Assembly (NCBI GenBank): GCA_965247375.1
Contig: CBDFHU010000017.1
Coordinates: forward strand, 1 to 64,000
Direction: 5' to 3'
Source: Arsenicibacter sp965247375
Lineage (GTDB): Bacteria; Bacteroidota; Bacteroidia; Cytophagales; Spirosomataceae
Length of the DNA: 64,000 bases
The translations under genes and the position numbers were made by a program. The first letter of the stretch is position 1; each line of letters opens with the position of its first letter. Below, one piece after another: positions 24,544 to 33,794 of the stretch. A model generated the notes under the pieces. The model searched no databases. It saw only the letters and a list, made by a program, of their open reading frames with translations, and had not been told where the DNA came from.

Positions 24544-24702
24544 AGTATTATTGTACGTAACGGCCTTCGAAAATGGTGAGAAAGTGGCCAGAAAGCATTA
24601 AAATGGGGTGAAATTTCATGGGTATCCCCGGAACATTATCCAATTACCTGTCTTACGGCCCGAAAACATGGCTGCTTAGCCGGTTTAACCAGTACTACTC
24701 TA

Positions 24703-25860
24703 TTGGAAACAAATAACTTACAACCTGTCAGACTGACCGGAAGCCGCCATTTGCTGGCCACACGGATTGCCTTTCTGCTGACCGGGATCGGCTATGCCGC
24801 CTGGGCGCCTCTGGTCCCCTTTGTCAAAAACCGTAATAATCTTTCCGATGGCGAGCTGGGCCTGTTACTGCTCTGCGTCGGGATCGGGTCAATGATTTCC
24901 ATGCCGGTAGCCGGTAACCTCGCCAACCGGTTTGGGTGCCGTCCGGTATTGCTGACGGGGCTTTGCGGAATCGGTCTGATGCTGCCGCTGCTGGTGATGG
25001 TAACCAACATCCCGTTGCTGGGAGCCGCCCTGTTTGTTTTCGGCGCCAGTATCGGAGCGACCGACTGTACCATGAATATTCAGGCCATTATTGTAGAACG
25101 TGAAAACGGTAAAGCCATGATGTCGGGCTTTCACGGTCTGTTCAGCGTGGGTGGTTTTGCCGGTGCTGCCGGTATGAGCGGCGTTTTGGGCCTGGGCATA
25201 GCTCCCTTGTCTGCTGCAATTGGCTTTCTGGTCTTACTGATCGCCGCTAATCTATATGTCTCAGACGGTTATCTGAAGTCGGGGGGCGGTGATTCGGGCG
25301 GGCCGGCCTTTGCTGTTCCGAAAGGCATTGTGCTGCTGATCGGTATTCTGTGTTTTATCGCGTTTCTGGCCGAAGGAGCGGTGCTCGACTGGAGCGGTGT
25401 ATTCCTGACGTCAGAGCGGTGTGTTCAGGCAGCGATGGCGGGCTGGGGCTTCGCCGCGTTTTCGGTTACGATGACCATCGGCCGCTTTACCGGTGACGCC
25501 ATTGTGCAGCGGCTGGGCGGCTCAAAGGTGTTGATGATCGGTTCGCTGATTGCCGCCGCCGGTATGGCCATCGCCACGTTTATACCCGACTGGCGTGCCG
25601 CGCTGGTGGGGTACAGTCTGGTTGGGATCGGCTGTTCTAACATTGTTCCGGTTTTGTTTACGGCCGTTGGGAATCAGCAGGATATGCCTGAGCACCTGGG
25701 CATTCCGGCGGTAGCGACCTTAGGGTATGCCGGCATGCTGTCGGGCCCGGCCATGATCGGATTCATTGCCGATCTGAGCAGCCTGGCCACCGCCTTCCTG
25801 ACCATTATTGCCATGTTAGTGTTCGTGGCCGTAGGCAGCCGCTGGCTGAAAACAACGTAA
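24703..25860 (+). CDS. Major facilitator superfamily transporter, YbjJ-like
   Basis: A 385-residue carrier with twelve predicted helices and an N-terminal half typical of MFS (GYAAWAPLVPFVKNRNNLSDG, then GNLANRFGCRPVLL as the motif A loop). It resembles the YbjJ/FucP-like group of sugar or drug carriers; the substrate is unknown. No ATG is available. The frame opens after a stop at 24685-24687, the first usable start is TTG at 24703, and the next in-frame ATG would delete two helices. A strong terminator follows the gene, so it is a single-gene unit. Confidence 0.85.
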   Translation: METNNLQPVRLTGSRHLLATRIAFLLTGIGYAAWAPLVPFVKNRNNLSDGELGLLLLCVGIGSMISMPVAGNLANRFGCRPVLLTGLCGIGLMLPLLVMVTNIPLLGAALFVFGASIGATDCTMNIQAIIVERENGKAMMSGFHGLFSVGGFAGAAGMSGVLGLGIAPLSAAIGFLVLLIAANLYVSDGYLKSGGGDSGGPAFAVPKGIVLLIGILCFIAFLAEGAVLDWSGVFLTSERCVQAAMAGWGFAAFSVTMTIGRFTGDAIVQRLGGSKVLMIGSLIAAAGMAIATFIPDWRAALVGYSLVGIGCSNIVPVLFTAVGNQQDMPEHLGIPAVATLGYAGMLSGPAMIGFIADLSSLATAFLTIIAMLVFVAVGSRWLKTT

Positions 25861-25885
25861 ACAAAACGGATAAGTCGCAGTTCTG

Positions 25886-25927
25886 CGCCGGCAGAAAGCC
25901 ATGTCCTGGCTTCTGCCGGCGTTTTTT
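25886..25927 (+). terminator. Terminator after MFS gene
   Basis: Arms CGCCGGCAGAA-A-GCCA (25886-25901) and TGGC-TTCTGCCGGCG (25907-25921) around TGTCC, with one bulged A, followed by six T (25922-25927). It rules out an upstream start for the following gene, whose reading frame is open through this hairpin. Confidence 0.88.
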
Positions 25928-26071
25928 GTTCTGCAAATCCGCATTTCTGAACCTATTTATATAAAAAAATACAATCCTGACTTTTTAGTGTTGAGTAGCC
26001 AAATTTTGGTTATAGTATATTTAAATGTGGTTTATATGAACCATGCTAATCAAATAATATACTATAACTTT

Positions 26072-28657
26072 ATGCACTACACGTTTAACCAATTAACATT
26101 TTCTTTCTTCGTTGCCTTAATGGGCAGTCTGATAAGCCTTCAGGGGGCGGCAGGCACAGGCCGTTCCGGCGGAGAGCCGATGGCTATAAAAAGGCCTGGC
26201 GGACAGGCCTTGGCCGGGGTACCCTGCGGGCCGGTTGTTTACGTTACCCAAAGCGGGGGGGCAATCGTAAAAGATGGCAGCAGCTGGCAAAACGCATTCG
26301 ATGGAACTCAGGTTCAGGCTGCGATTACACAGGCATCGAGTTGCAGCGCTCAGGTTTGGATTGCCGCCGGCATATACAAGCCTACTACCACCACCGAACG
26401 CGCAACTAGTTTTACACTTGCCTCGAATGTGCAGATTTACGGCGGGTTTGCCGGTACTGAAGCCAGCCTGTCTGCTCGTCAGCCAATTGATGCCGTTAAC
26501 GGACAGCCATCCAGTACAACGTTCAGCGGCGATATCGGAACACAGAATGATAAATCCGATAACTCATTCCATGTGTTTACGTACGAGAACGCAACCAATG
26601 TCGTGCTAAATGGTCTTGTTATCACGGGGGGTAATGCAGGAACCGGCGCAGGCATTACCAGCGGCGGAGCTGTTTACGGGCGTGGCAGTGTCAATAGTCT
26701 GATTATTCAGAATACGTTGTTTTCAGATAATTCGGCCCTGTTAAATGGTGGCGCCATTGGCATTCAGACGACAGACCTGCGGTTGAATGGCGTTGTATTC
26801 GCAAAAAATTCTGCCAATAACGGAGGGGGATTATATGTGTGTTGCAGTAGCTCCTGTACGATCAATAATACTGCTTTCCGTGAAAATTCGGCGACCAATA
26901 ACGGTGGTGCTTTAGATCTTGAAAACGGACCTTTTGAGCTTACAAGTCTCACGGTAACGCAGAATACGGCAGCCAACGGGGGCGGGGTGTATATTTGCTG
27001 CGGCAGTACCTATTCGATATCCGATGCGGTGATTCAGCAAAATATAGCCACCGGCCTGGGTGGCGGCATGTACGCACTTAATACCAGTACCGGAACATTA
27101 ACAAACGTACAGTTTACGCAAAATACAGCGGTAACGGTCTCCGGTGGTGGGTTAAAGGTATGCTGCGGAAGCTCATTTACGGGTATTTCCTGTACGTTTC
27201 AGCAAAATAGCGCCGCCACTTACGGTGGCGGCTTGTCAGCAGAAAGCCCCTTTCAGCTGACAGATGTCGGAGTCAGTAATAATACCGTTCTGAGTGGTGA
27301 CGGCGGGGGGATTCATGCGAGTGGAAGTGCAAGTTATACGTTGACACGGGCAACCATTACGCAGAACAAAGCCAATAACGGAGGCGGAATTTATGCTGCT
27401 TATACCAGTCAGGGAACAGTAAGTGATGTAACCATAAATCAGAATACGGCGGCAACAGGAGATGGCGGGGGGGTGTACGCAACAAGCGGATCAAGCTTTA
27501 CAATTAACCGGGGTATTGTTGAGCAGAATAGCGGGAATAACGGAGGCGGAATTTATGCCGTATATTCCAGTAACGCGCTGATCAGCACACTGACACTGAG
27601 CCAGAATACGGCAGTTTCCGGCCAGGGAGGAGGGGTCTACACGGGTTCCAGTACCTCATACAGCATTACGGATGGCCGTATTACCCAAAACTCATCCGCT
27701 GCCGAAGGGGGCGGGATTTTTGCAACAAATGGCGGGCAGTTAAGTCAGTTGACCAGCGTTACGCTTAGTCAGAATACCGCGGGTTCAGGCGGGGCGCTGT
27801 ATGCTATTTATGGCAGCCCCTATAAAGCATCTTATGTCCGGTTCCTGGAGAACAGGGCAACGGCTGACGGGGGGGCAATCTATGCTGATTTTGGCAGCAA
27901 TGGCGCCCTGGATAACATTCTTTTTGATAAGAATGAGGCAACGGGGGCAGGCGGTGTTATGTCGCTCGGATCGGGGCTTAGTACAACCATTGTGAACGGT
28001 ACGATTAGCCGTAATACGGCCGCTACCGGTACCGTTTTTATCGCAACGAACTCGACAGTCGTTGATTTGGTTAACACCATCGTTTGGGGCAACGGCTCAG
28101 CGCCAGCTAATTTTTCAACATCAAACGGGGCATTTGTCCGGTTAACAAACAGCCTTATTGAACCGAACTCAAGCACATACGTAGACGGAGGCAATAACAA
28201 AACACAGGATCCCCTGTTCACGAATGCTGCCGGTGGTGATTTTACGCTGAAAAGCTGCTCTCCGGCCATTAATACCGGAATGAATACCGTTAATACGGCG
28301 TCAGTAGATCTGGCAGGAAATAACCGGATTTTTAACGGGACAATTGATATGGGCGCATATGAATTCTTATCACTGCCACAGGCTGCTGCCATTTCTCTGA
28401 ACACAAACGGCGTTCTGAGCAGCGCAAACTGTACGGTTAGCCTGCAAGGACGCGGCAATGGAAATGGGTTTACCGTTACCGGACCGGACGGCTATGTATT
28501 CAGTAGCGTATTCCGGAATGCCGGATTGTATGCGATTACGTTTGAAAGCATCAAAAAGCCAGGTACTTATACTTTGACCGTTACGAACAACGACGGTTGC
28601 GGGAATGTAGGTTCTGATTCGGTAACGTATACACTGAGCGGAACCGGATGTAATTAA
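26072..28657 (+). CDS. Exported right-handed beta-helix (polymorphic outer-membrane-like) protein
   Basis: An 861-residue exported protein. I place the start at the ATG at 26072 (MHYTFNQLTFSFFVALMG), which gives a normal signal peptide; the open frame upstream crosses a terminator. About residues 60-690 form a parallel beta-helix, with more than a dozen rungs built on N-N/G-G-G-I/A/L-Y-A/V and spaced QNTA or ENSA turns, as in chlamydial-type polymorphic proteins and pectate-lyase folds. A choice-of-anchor-like region follows (DPLFTNAAGGDFTLKSCSPA, SVDLAGNNR, DMGAYE). The C-terminus carries a small beta module (GPDGYVFSSVFR, KPGTYTLTV) also present in the broken gene at 32464. It is a likely surface adhesin. 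No catalytic residues can be assigned. Confidence 0.85.
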   Translation: MHYTFNQLTFSFFVALMGSLISLQGAAGTGRSGGEPMAIKRPGGQALAGVPCGPVVYVTQSGGAIVKDGSSWQNAFDGTQVQAAITQASSCSAQVWIAAGIYKPTTTTERATSFTLASNVQIYGGFAGTEASLSARQPIDAVNGQPSSTTFSGDIGTQNDKSDNSFHVFTYENATNVVLNGLVITGGNAGTGAGITSGGAVYGRGSVNSLIIQNTLFSDNSALLNGGAIGIQTTDLRLNGVVFAKNSANNGGGLYVCCSSSCTINNTAFRENSATNNGGALDLENGPFELTSLTVTQNTAANGGGVYICCGSTYSISDAVIQQNIATGLGGGMYALNTSTGTLTNVQFTQNTAVTVSGGGLKVCCGSSFTGISCTFQQNSAATYGGGLSAESPFQLTDVGVSNNTVLSGDGGGIHASGSASYTLTRATITQNKANNGGGIYAAYTSQGTVSDVTINQNTAATGDGGGVYATSGSSFTINRGIVEQNSGNNGGGIYAVYSSNALISTLTLSQNTAVSGQGGGVYTGSSTSYSITDGRITQNSSAAEGGGIFATNGGQLSQLTSVTLSQNTAGSGGALYAIYGSPYKASYVRFLENRATADGGAIYADFGSNGALDNILFDKNEATGAGGVMSLGSGLSTTIVNGTISRNTAATGTVFIATNSTVVDLVNTIVWGNGSAPANFSTSNGAFVRLTNSLIEPNSSTYVDGGNNKTQDPLFTNAAGGDFTLKSCSPAINTGMNTVNTASVDLAGNNRIFNGTIDMGAYEFLSLPQAAAISLNTNGVLSSANCTVSLQGRGNGNGFTVTGPDGYVFSSVFRNAGLYAITFESIKKPGTYTLTVTNNDGCGNVGSDSVTYTLSGTGCN

Positions 28658-28679
28658 GTAAACCGAGGGTAATTTTTCT

Positions 28680-28732
28680 TGCCGGCAAAGGATTGTAGCA
28701 TACCTGGCATCATGACTTTGCCGGCAGTTTTT
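28680..28732 (+). terminator. Terminator after beta-helix gene
   Basis: Perfect arms TGCCGGCAAAG (28680-28690) and CTTTGCCGGCA (28716-28726) with a 25-base loop, then GTTTTTG. Confidence 0.75.
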
Positions 28733-28781
28733 GTATTTTCCTGTAAATGCGGGTTTCTTTGCAGGCATACAGAGAATCCGC

Positions 28782-29465
28782 ATGATGATGAATTACGCGA
28801 TTATTAAAGACAAAACCACACTGAAAGCCTTTATCGACTGGTTGCCGGATACGGAACCGCATGAAACCTATTATTGCTGCCTGTTTGCACGGTCGAAGTA
28901 CTGCAAGGATGTGGTACATATTTCATCGGATAAGCAGCAATTGAAGCGGTTTACGGCCACCAAAGAATTTCTGTTTGAGAAAATACAACAACTCGAATGT
29001 CCCGTCGGCACGTATTACCAGAAGCATAACCCGATTCCGCAGGAAGCGCTGGCATTGTATATCAATCCGAATCCGCGTAGTCTGGAAAAGGCGGCCAAAA
29101 ACGGCCTGATCCGGCTGGCCGAACTGATTACCAGACCGTATGCCAATTACAATCCGCAGCAGGAGCTGCTGAGTGAAATTCAGAAAGCGCACAGCCGGAA
29201 AGTGTATCTGGACCTGGATTTCGACGGGGTCAGCATTGATTCGGTCAAGGGGCAGATTGACGGCGTGATTAATGACGACTGCCTGACGTTTTTGCAGACG
29301 CGCGGCGGTTTTCACCTGCTGGTTGAGCTGGCAAAAGTCCGGCCGGAGTTTGTCAAAACCTGGTACAATACCCTCACAAAGCTGGAGGGCTGCGACATCA
29401 AAGGCGACAATATGATTCCGGTGCCGGGCACTTATCAGGGCGGGTTTATACCGCGGTTTGTATGA
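28782..29465 (+). CDS. Unrecognised protein with primase-polymerase-like motifs
   Basis: A 227-residue cytosolic protein I cannot name. Three features recall archaeo-eukaryotic primase/polymerase folds: ALALYINPNPRS (about 90-101), a double acidic motif VYLDLDFDG (Asp144 and Asp146) and TRGGFHLLVEL (His178). The last two correspond in order and spacing to metal-binding motif I and the S/G-x-x-H motif II. A C-terminal acid for motif III is not obvious. It may instead be a phage-derived protein with another nucleotidyl-transfer role. The start is the ATG at 28782 (MMMNYAIIKDK), after the terminator of the previous gene. It stands alone, with no helicase, CRISPR or Ku partner nearby. Confidence 0.7.
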   Translation: MMMNYAIIKDKTTLKAFIDWLPDTEPHETYYCCLFARSKYCKDVVHISSDKQQLKRFTATKEFLFEKIQQLECPVGTYYQKHNPIPQEALALYINPNPRSLEKAAKNGLIRLAELITRPYANYNPQQELLSEIQKAHSRKVYLDLDFDGVSIDSVKGQIDGVINDDCLTFLQTRGGFHLLVELAKVRPEFVKTWYNTLTKLEGCDIKGDNMIPVPGTYQGGFIPRFV

Positions 29466-29770
29466 GTATTATTTTGCCCTATAAATTATCTTATTTTAGT
29501 TCTTCCGGTCAATAAATCGGTTTGTTTTATTGTCATGTGTCCCTGAGGAAACCGGAAGAGTTAGTTTGTTTTTATCGACCTGAATTGCTTAGAATGCAAT
29601 AATAATAATCAAAAGCAATGCAGGATTAATTAAATGTAAGGTATTGTATACTCAGGAGGTATTATCCTGCGGATATATCAGGCAAGTTACCGGTAGTTTT
29701 ACTACTGTAAGTCTTGATAATAAAGCAATAAAATATGAAATAAATAAAATAACCGCCGGTATTTTATCTG
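29466..29770. other. A+T-rich spacer without a supported gene
   Basis: 305 bases, clearly richer in A and T than the flanking genes. A 61-codon plus-strand frame at 29644 has no family resemblance, no plausible leader and overlaps the convergent lipoprotein gene, so I do not call it. It may be decayed coding sequence. Confidence 0.5.
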
Positions 29771-30139
29771 TTAATTTTGCGCGGCGATATCAAATTTTGC
29801 TACATATATGGTTGTGTCTTTATCACTAAAACTAATTTTTCTGTTTTCTTGATTTGCCAGCTCATACTGCCCGTTTATAGTGAATTTTGCCTCAGTAAAT
29901 TTATATCCAGTAACCAGAGAAAATGTAGCTGTGTATAAAGTATCCTTAATGACCGGCTTGAGTTCCAGGTCGTAATCCCAGCTTAAAGGCCTGTCACTAC
30001 CCCGAACCCCAACGGACTGAATATTTTTTACGCCTTCAACGTTGAGTTTTAAAACAATGGTTTTCTTCGCTGATTTCTGAACGCACCCTGCAAATACCCA
30101 GATAAGAAATAGTAAGCCTGCGCTTTTAGTTAACTTCAT
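29771..30139 (-). CDS. Small hypothetical lipoprotein
   Basis: A 122-residue lipoprotein: basic start MKLTKSAG, hydrophobic core and lipobox WVFAGC. The mature part (about 100 residues) alternates beta-strand-like segments (GVRGSDRPLSWDYDLELKPV, then TINGQYELANQENRKI), resembling a small Ig- or carbohydrate-binding-like sandwich. That is a structural guess. Its start lies within the 3' end of the DoxX gene (14-base overlap), so the two are co-translated. The pair is A+T-rich compared with its neighbours. Confidence 0.7.
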   Translation of the reverse strand: MKLTKSAGLLFLIWVFAGCVQKSAKKTIVLKLNVEGVKNIQSVGVRGSDRPLSWDYDLELKPVIKDTLYTATFSLVTGYKFTEAKFTINGQYELANQENRKISFSDKDTTIYVAKFDIAAQN

Positions 30140-30611
30140 TTTCGTTCTTTTTAGAAATCAGATAATCTACTCCAAACCTGCCGGACCCAAGAACCAGGCT
30201 ATATAAACTAACCCACAGAAAGCCTAGTGCCGGTAAGGTATTCCACATACCCTGATTTATTTGTTGTAGGAATATGGCTCCGGACATAGTTGCTACTATC
30301 AGAAGAGAAGCAATTCTTGTCTGTAACCCCAGTAATAAGAAAATCCCGCCAACAGCTTCACTAAAAGCGGCCATCCAGGCAAAAAACTCCGGGAATTGTT
30401 TGAATATACCACCATAGCCAGCTACGTCTCCCGGAAACCAGAAGGCTACTTCGAACAAGCCTAAGTTTTTATCTGCGGGGGACCAGGGAAGCCCGAATTT
30501 TTCAGATCCAAAATAAACAGTTAATAAATAACCGCACACAATCCTTGGAACTGCAATTAGTAAGTCCTGCCACCAATGAGGTAATAAAACCGGCTTTGTT
30601 ATCTTAAACAT
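30126..30611 (-). CDS. DoxX family membrane protein
   Basis: A 161-residue inner-membrane protein of the DoxX/SURF4-like family with four hydrophobic helices (about 16-35, 70-95, 100-118, 122-140). Family landmarks are IAVPRIVCGYLLTVYFGSEK in helix 1 and AFSEAVGGIFLLLGLQTRIA in the middle. DoxX proteins are linked to thiosulfate:quinone oxidation in archaea and to redox stress elsewhere; the role here is not determined. It overlaps a small lipoprotein gene by 14 bases. Lower G+C than surrounding genes hints at recent acquisition. Confidence 0.85.
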   Translation of the reverse strand: MFKITKPVLLPHWWQDLLIAVPRIVCGYLLTVYFGSEKFGLPWSPADKNLGLFEVAFWFPGDVAGYGGIFKQFPEFFAWMAAFSEAVGGIFLLLGLQTRIASLLIVATMSGAIFLQQINQGMWNTLPALGFLWVSLYSLVLGSGRFGVDYLISKKNENEVN

Positions 30612-30801
30612 TTTTTTCTGACTATATATAACCGGCGTAATGTCGTGATTTAAATCAGATAAATAAATTAAAACTAATGAAATATGAAATTCTCTTAGTT
30701 TTTGTATACGAAAAGGAGAATTGTATTAATAATTCAGGCATCTTTAGATTGATTTGGTTCCTGTTTTTGACAGGGCTTAGCAAGCAGCTATGGCATTTAT
30801 A

Positions 30802-32298
30802 TTACTCCATTGTTCCCGTTGACTCAGGTAGCCGAAACAGCCCGATCAATGTCGTAACGGCGGCCATGCCAAGGGGATACAGCAGACCGGCAAACTGATT
30901 GCCGGTTGATGAAATCAGGGCTGTGGCGATGAAAGGGGTAAGGCCACCGAAAATACCATTACCGATGTGGTAGGGCAGGGAGAGAGACGTGTAGCGGATA
31001 CGTGTCGGAAACAGTTCAACGAGGTAGGCCGCAATCGGGCCGTAAGCCATCGCCACGATGAAGACCTGAAGGAATACCCAGAGAATAAGCCGGTTGCGTG
31101 AGCTGCTGTTAAGGTGAATAACGGTTTTGGGCCTTGCAGAGGGGTCATTCAGTACCTGCGTGATGACCTCTGAAGAACCGTCTGTAAAAGTTCTGGTCTC
31201 ACTCCGGACAGTCTTACCGGCTTCAATACCATTGCTGACAGTGCTCTGCGCCACAACTTTGCCGCTGGTCTCAATGGCCGTAGCCATTTGCCGGTAGATC
31301 GGGTAAAAAGTAATCGACGCAAGTGCCAGACCGGTCATCATGAGCTTTTTGCGGCTGATCCAGGCTATACCTCTTTTATCGGATAGTGATCCGAAGAAAA
31401 CGGCAAACGGCGTCGCCAGCATAATTGCTACGAGCATAATCTGGTTGGTTTGCAGGAAATCCACGTGCATAATGGTGCCGATGAACACGCTCGGGTAGAA
31501 GTGGGCCGTGTACCAGATGCACCCGTAACCGGCCGTAAGTCCGAACAGGGTTAGCAGGACCAACCGACGGTTTTGCGGGTTTACAAAGGATTCCTTCAGC
31601 GGGTTCTTCGAGACGGTATTGGTCGTTTTTAGTTGGTTAAACAGCGGCGATTCGTCCATGTTCTGCCGGATGAAGTACGAAACGATTACCAGCAGGCCCG
31701 ATAAAACAAACGGAATCCGCCAGCCCCATTCCTGAAATTCATCGGGCGACAGCAGTGTGCGGCAGGTAAAAATAATGGCAATTGACAGCACAAGACCGAT
31801 AGTTGCCGTCAGCTGGATCAGGCTGGTGTAAAAGCCACGGCGCGTATCAGGCGTGTGTTCGGCTACGTAAGTGGTCGCTCCCCCGTATTCGCCGCCGAGC
31901 GCCAGACCCTGTACGAGTCGCAGCAGGACCAGAATCATCGGTGCAATAAGCCCGATCTGCGCATAGTTTGGTACAAACGCAACCGCAAAGGTAGATCCAC
32001 CCATTAGCAGCAAGGTTACCAGAAACGTATATTTCCGCCCGACAGTATCACCGAGTTTGCCGAATACCAGCGCCCCGAACGGTCTTACCACAAACCCGAC
32101 CGCAAAGGTTGCCAGCGCTTCGAGAGTCTGCACCAGCGGGTTGTCGCTCTTCGGGAAAAACTGCGGCCCGATGACGGTGGCGGCCAGACTGCCGAAAATA
32201 AAAAAGTCGTACCATTCGATGACTGTGCCGATGCCGGAGGCCAGAATAATACGACGGAGCTGCGCGCGGGTGATTTCTGCTGTAGAGGACTGCTTCAT
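30802..32298 (-). CDS. MFS transporter, metabolite:H+ symporter (MHS) type
   Basis: A 498-residue carrier of the MHS group (ProP/KgtP/ShiA-like), proton-coupled importers of organic acids and osmolytes. Landmarks are TVIEWYDFFIFGSLAATVIG in helix 1, motif A GKLGDTVGRKYTF, and RLVQGLALGGEYGGATTYVAEH. Twelve helices are predicted. An unusually long hydrophilic loop of about 60 residues (about 350-410; KVVAQSTVSNGIEAGKTVRS) interrupts the second half and is not usual for the family. The start is the ATG at 32298. The substrate cannot be predicted. Confidence 0.88.
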   Translation of the reverse strand: MKQSSTAEITRAQLRRIILASGIGTVIEWYDFFIFGSLAATVIGPQFFPKSDNPLVQTLEALATFAVGFVVRPFGALVFGKLGDTVGRKYTFLVTLLLMGGSTFAVAFVPNYAQIGLIAPMILVLLRLVQGLALGGEYGGATTYVAEHTPDTRRGFYTSLIQLTATIGLVLSIAIIFTCRTLLSPDEFQEWGWRIPFVLSGLLVIVSYFIRQNMDESPLFNQLKTTNTVSKNPLKESFVNPQNRRLVLLTLFGLTAGYGCIWYTAHFYPSVFIGTIMHVDFLQTNQIMLVAIMLATPFAVFFGSLSDKRGIAWISRKKLMMTGLALASITFYPIYRQMATAIETSGKVVAQSTVSNGIEAGKTVRSETRTFTDGSSEVITQVLNDPSARPKTVIHLNSSSRNRLILWVFLQVFIVAMAYGPIAAYLVELFPTRIRYTSLSLPYHIGNGIFGGLTPFIATALISSTGNQFAGLLYPLGMAAVTTLIGLFRLPESTGTME

Positions 32299-32432
32299 AT
32301 AGTCTGTTAATGAATTCCGTTCAGGCGGTTGTCTGCAAAATAGCGTATTCAGCCGTAAATTCTCTACAGGCAGCGATTATCACTCCCGGACTGAATGTCG
32401 CTTTTTTACAATTTCCTCAAAGAGGTTGATAC

Positions 32433-32440
32433 TAATTTTG
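32433..32440 (+). promoter_or_regulatory. Candidate -7 element for the broken surface-protein gene
   Basis: TAATTTTG fits the Bacteroidota -7 consensus TAnnTTTG and lies 23 bases before the ATG at 32464. No clear -33 TTG is seen. Confidence 0.3.
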
Positions 32441-32463
32441 TTGCAACCACATATCGTCAAGAC

Positions 32464-33755
32464 ATGCAACCACTCTTCTTTCGTTCCGCGCATAATCAGG
32501 CTTATTGGTGTAAGCTTCTGGTTATAAGTTGTTTTTGCTTTATGCTGCTTTGCGCTGGCAGTGCCGTCGGGCAATATTATACCCCGCCATCCGGTATCTA
32601 CATGCCGGATGCAGGCAGTACGCCGGCACAGCTAAACCGAACAAGCTCATATGCTGCGGAAACGGCTTCGCCCGCCATCACAAATGTAGTTTGCCAGTCC
32701 GGGTACGGTATGTATCGGCCAGGCGGTAAACGTAACGGTGGTGGCCAGCCTGAATGGTATTTCGGGAAGTTTTGCCTATACGCTCATCAATGTAAATAAT
32801 CCGGATCAGCTTAGCGCCGGTGTCGGCAGCGGATCGTTACTGACTGCCGGACTCAATACCGGAGAAACGAGTTACCGCTATGAGACACTACAACTGATTA
32901 TAAGTGCGGATAATCAGCGTGTCTCAGAAACGTTCAGTTATATCGTGAGGCCTTCGAATTATGCAGACGCGTATGTAATTTATTACCTGCCCGGCCAGCC
33001 GGCCACTATTTCTGCCAATGATGCCTGTTCGACGGGGCAGTGGGCATTCTCGACCGGGGTAACTGCTACTTCGCTCGTAGTGCCGGATCCGTTAAGCGGT
33101 ATGGTCATTTCTGCAACCTGTATTGAGTCTGTGCCATGCCCTGTACAGACCGATCAGTGGTCTGGTAACGGTTCTGCCCGCTGAACCGCCACTGGTTTCC
33201 GATACATTTGAACCTACTAATATGTTGACGTGTCCTGAACCCGGGCAGCCGCAGTCAACGGCAGGTTTAGGCGCTGTTGCAAACGGAACAGGGTTTGTTT
33301 TTTCCGGGCCGGGCGGATATGTGTTTTCAAGTGTATTCAGAATGCCAGGGACGTATAATATTATGGCAGAAGAAATTACACAGCCGGGTAGTTACACGCT
33401 TACTGTTTACAACCGGGGTGCTGTAACCGGCGTTTTTACGACCGGGGTAACCAGCAACTGCACATCACCGCGGATAAATGCCCGTAAACCGGCGATAAAG
33501 CCGGTTGATTTGCGGGTTAAGCTGAATACAAATCCGACTCTGGCTGATGTGGTATCGATAGCGGTGGAAGGAGCCGCAGGACTGCCGCTGACCCTTAACG
33601 TTGTAGATGGTGACGGCAAAGAGATAATGCAGAAATCGACCCTGAATGTTCCTGTTGTCTACAGGGAAGACGTCTATTTCGGTAATGCGCGAGGGTCTTT
33701 CTATCTGAAAATTATAACTCCCGGTGCAGAAAAAACGGTCTGGTTGGCCCGTTAA
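32464..33755 (+). pseudogene. Exported surface protein with T9SS-like C-terminus, disrupted by two frameshifts
   Basis: The coding signal runs through three frames: 32464 to about 32700, about 32704-33160, and about 33165-33755. The start MQPLFFRSAHNQAY is followed by a signal peptide cleaved near AVGQ. At 32701-32703 removing one G of GGG restores QSGTVCIGQAVNVTVVASLN across the break. Between 33096 and 33184 a second single-base surplus, probably near 33155-33165, separates CIESVPCPVQTD from LVTVLPAEPPLV. The last part holds the GPGGYVFSSVFR module and a C-terminal domain (VKLNTNPTLADVVSIAVEG ... GSFYLKIITPG) resembling type IX secretion sorting tails. As read it cannot make the whole product; assembly error or true decay are both possible. 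Confidence 0.75.
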
Positions 33756-33794
33756 GCCGGCTGTTGAAGCCGGTGGCGTCTATACAGCTAAAAG

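Noticed and set aside
24590..24620. Possible second sigma-54 promoter near GTGGCCAGAAAGC
   Set aside because: GG and GC are seven bases apart, not ten.
25901..26071. Upstream extension of the beta-helix gene
   Set aside because: The first codon lies inside the MFS terminator, and the ATG at 26072 starts a proper signal peptide.
26700..28000. Beta-helix rung repeats as a DNA tandem-repeat element
   Set aside because: Periodicity is at protein level with drifting codons; only a few exact DNA repeats exist.
29644..29829. 61-codon frame in the A+T-rich spacer
   Set aside because: No domain, poor leader, overlaps the convergent lipoprotein gene.
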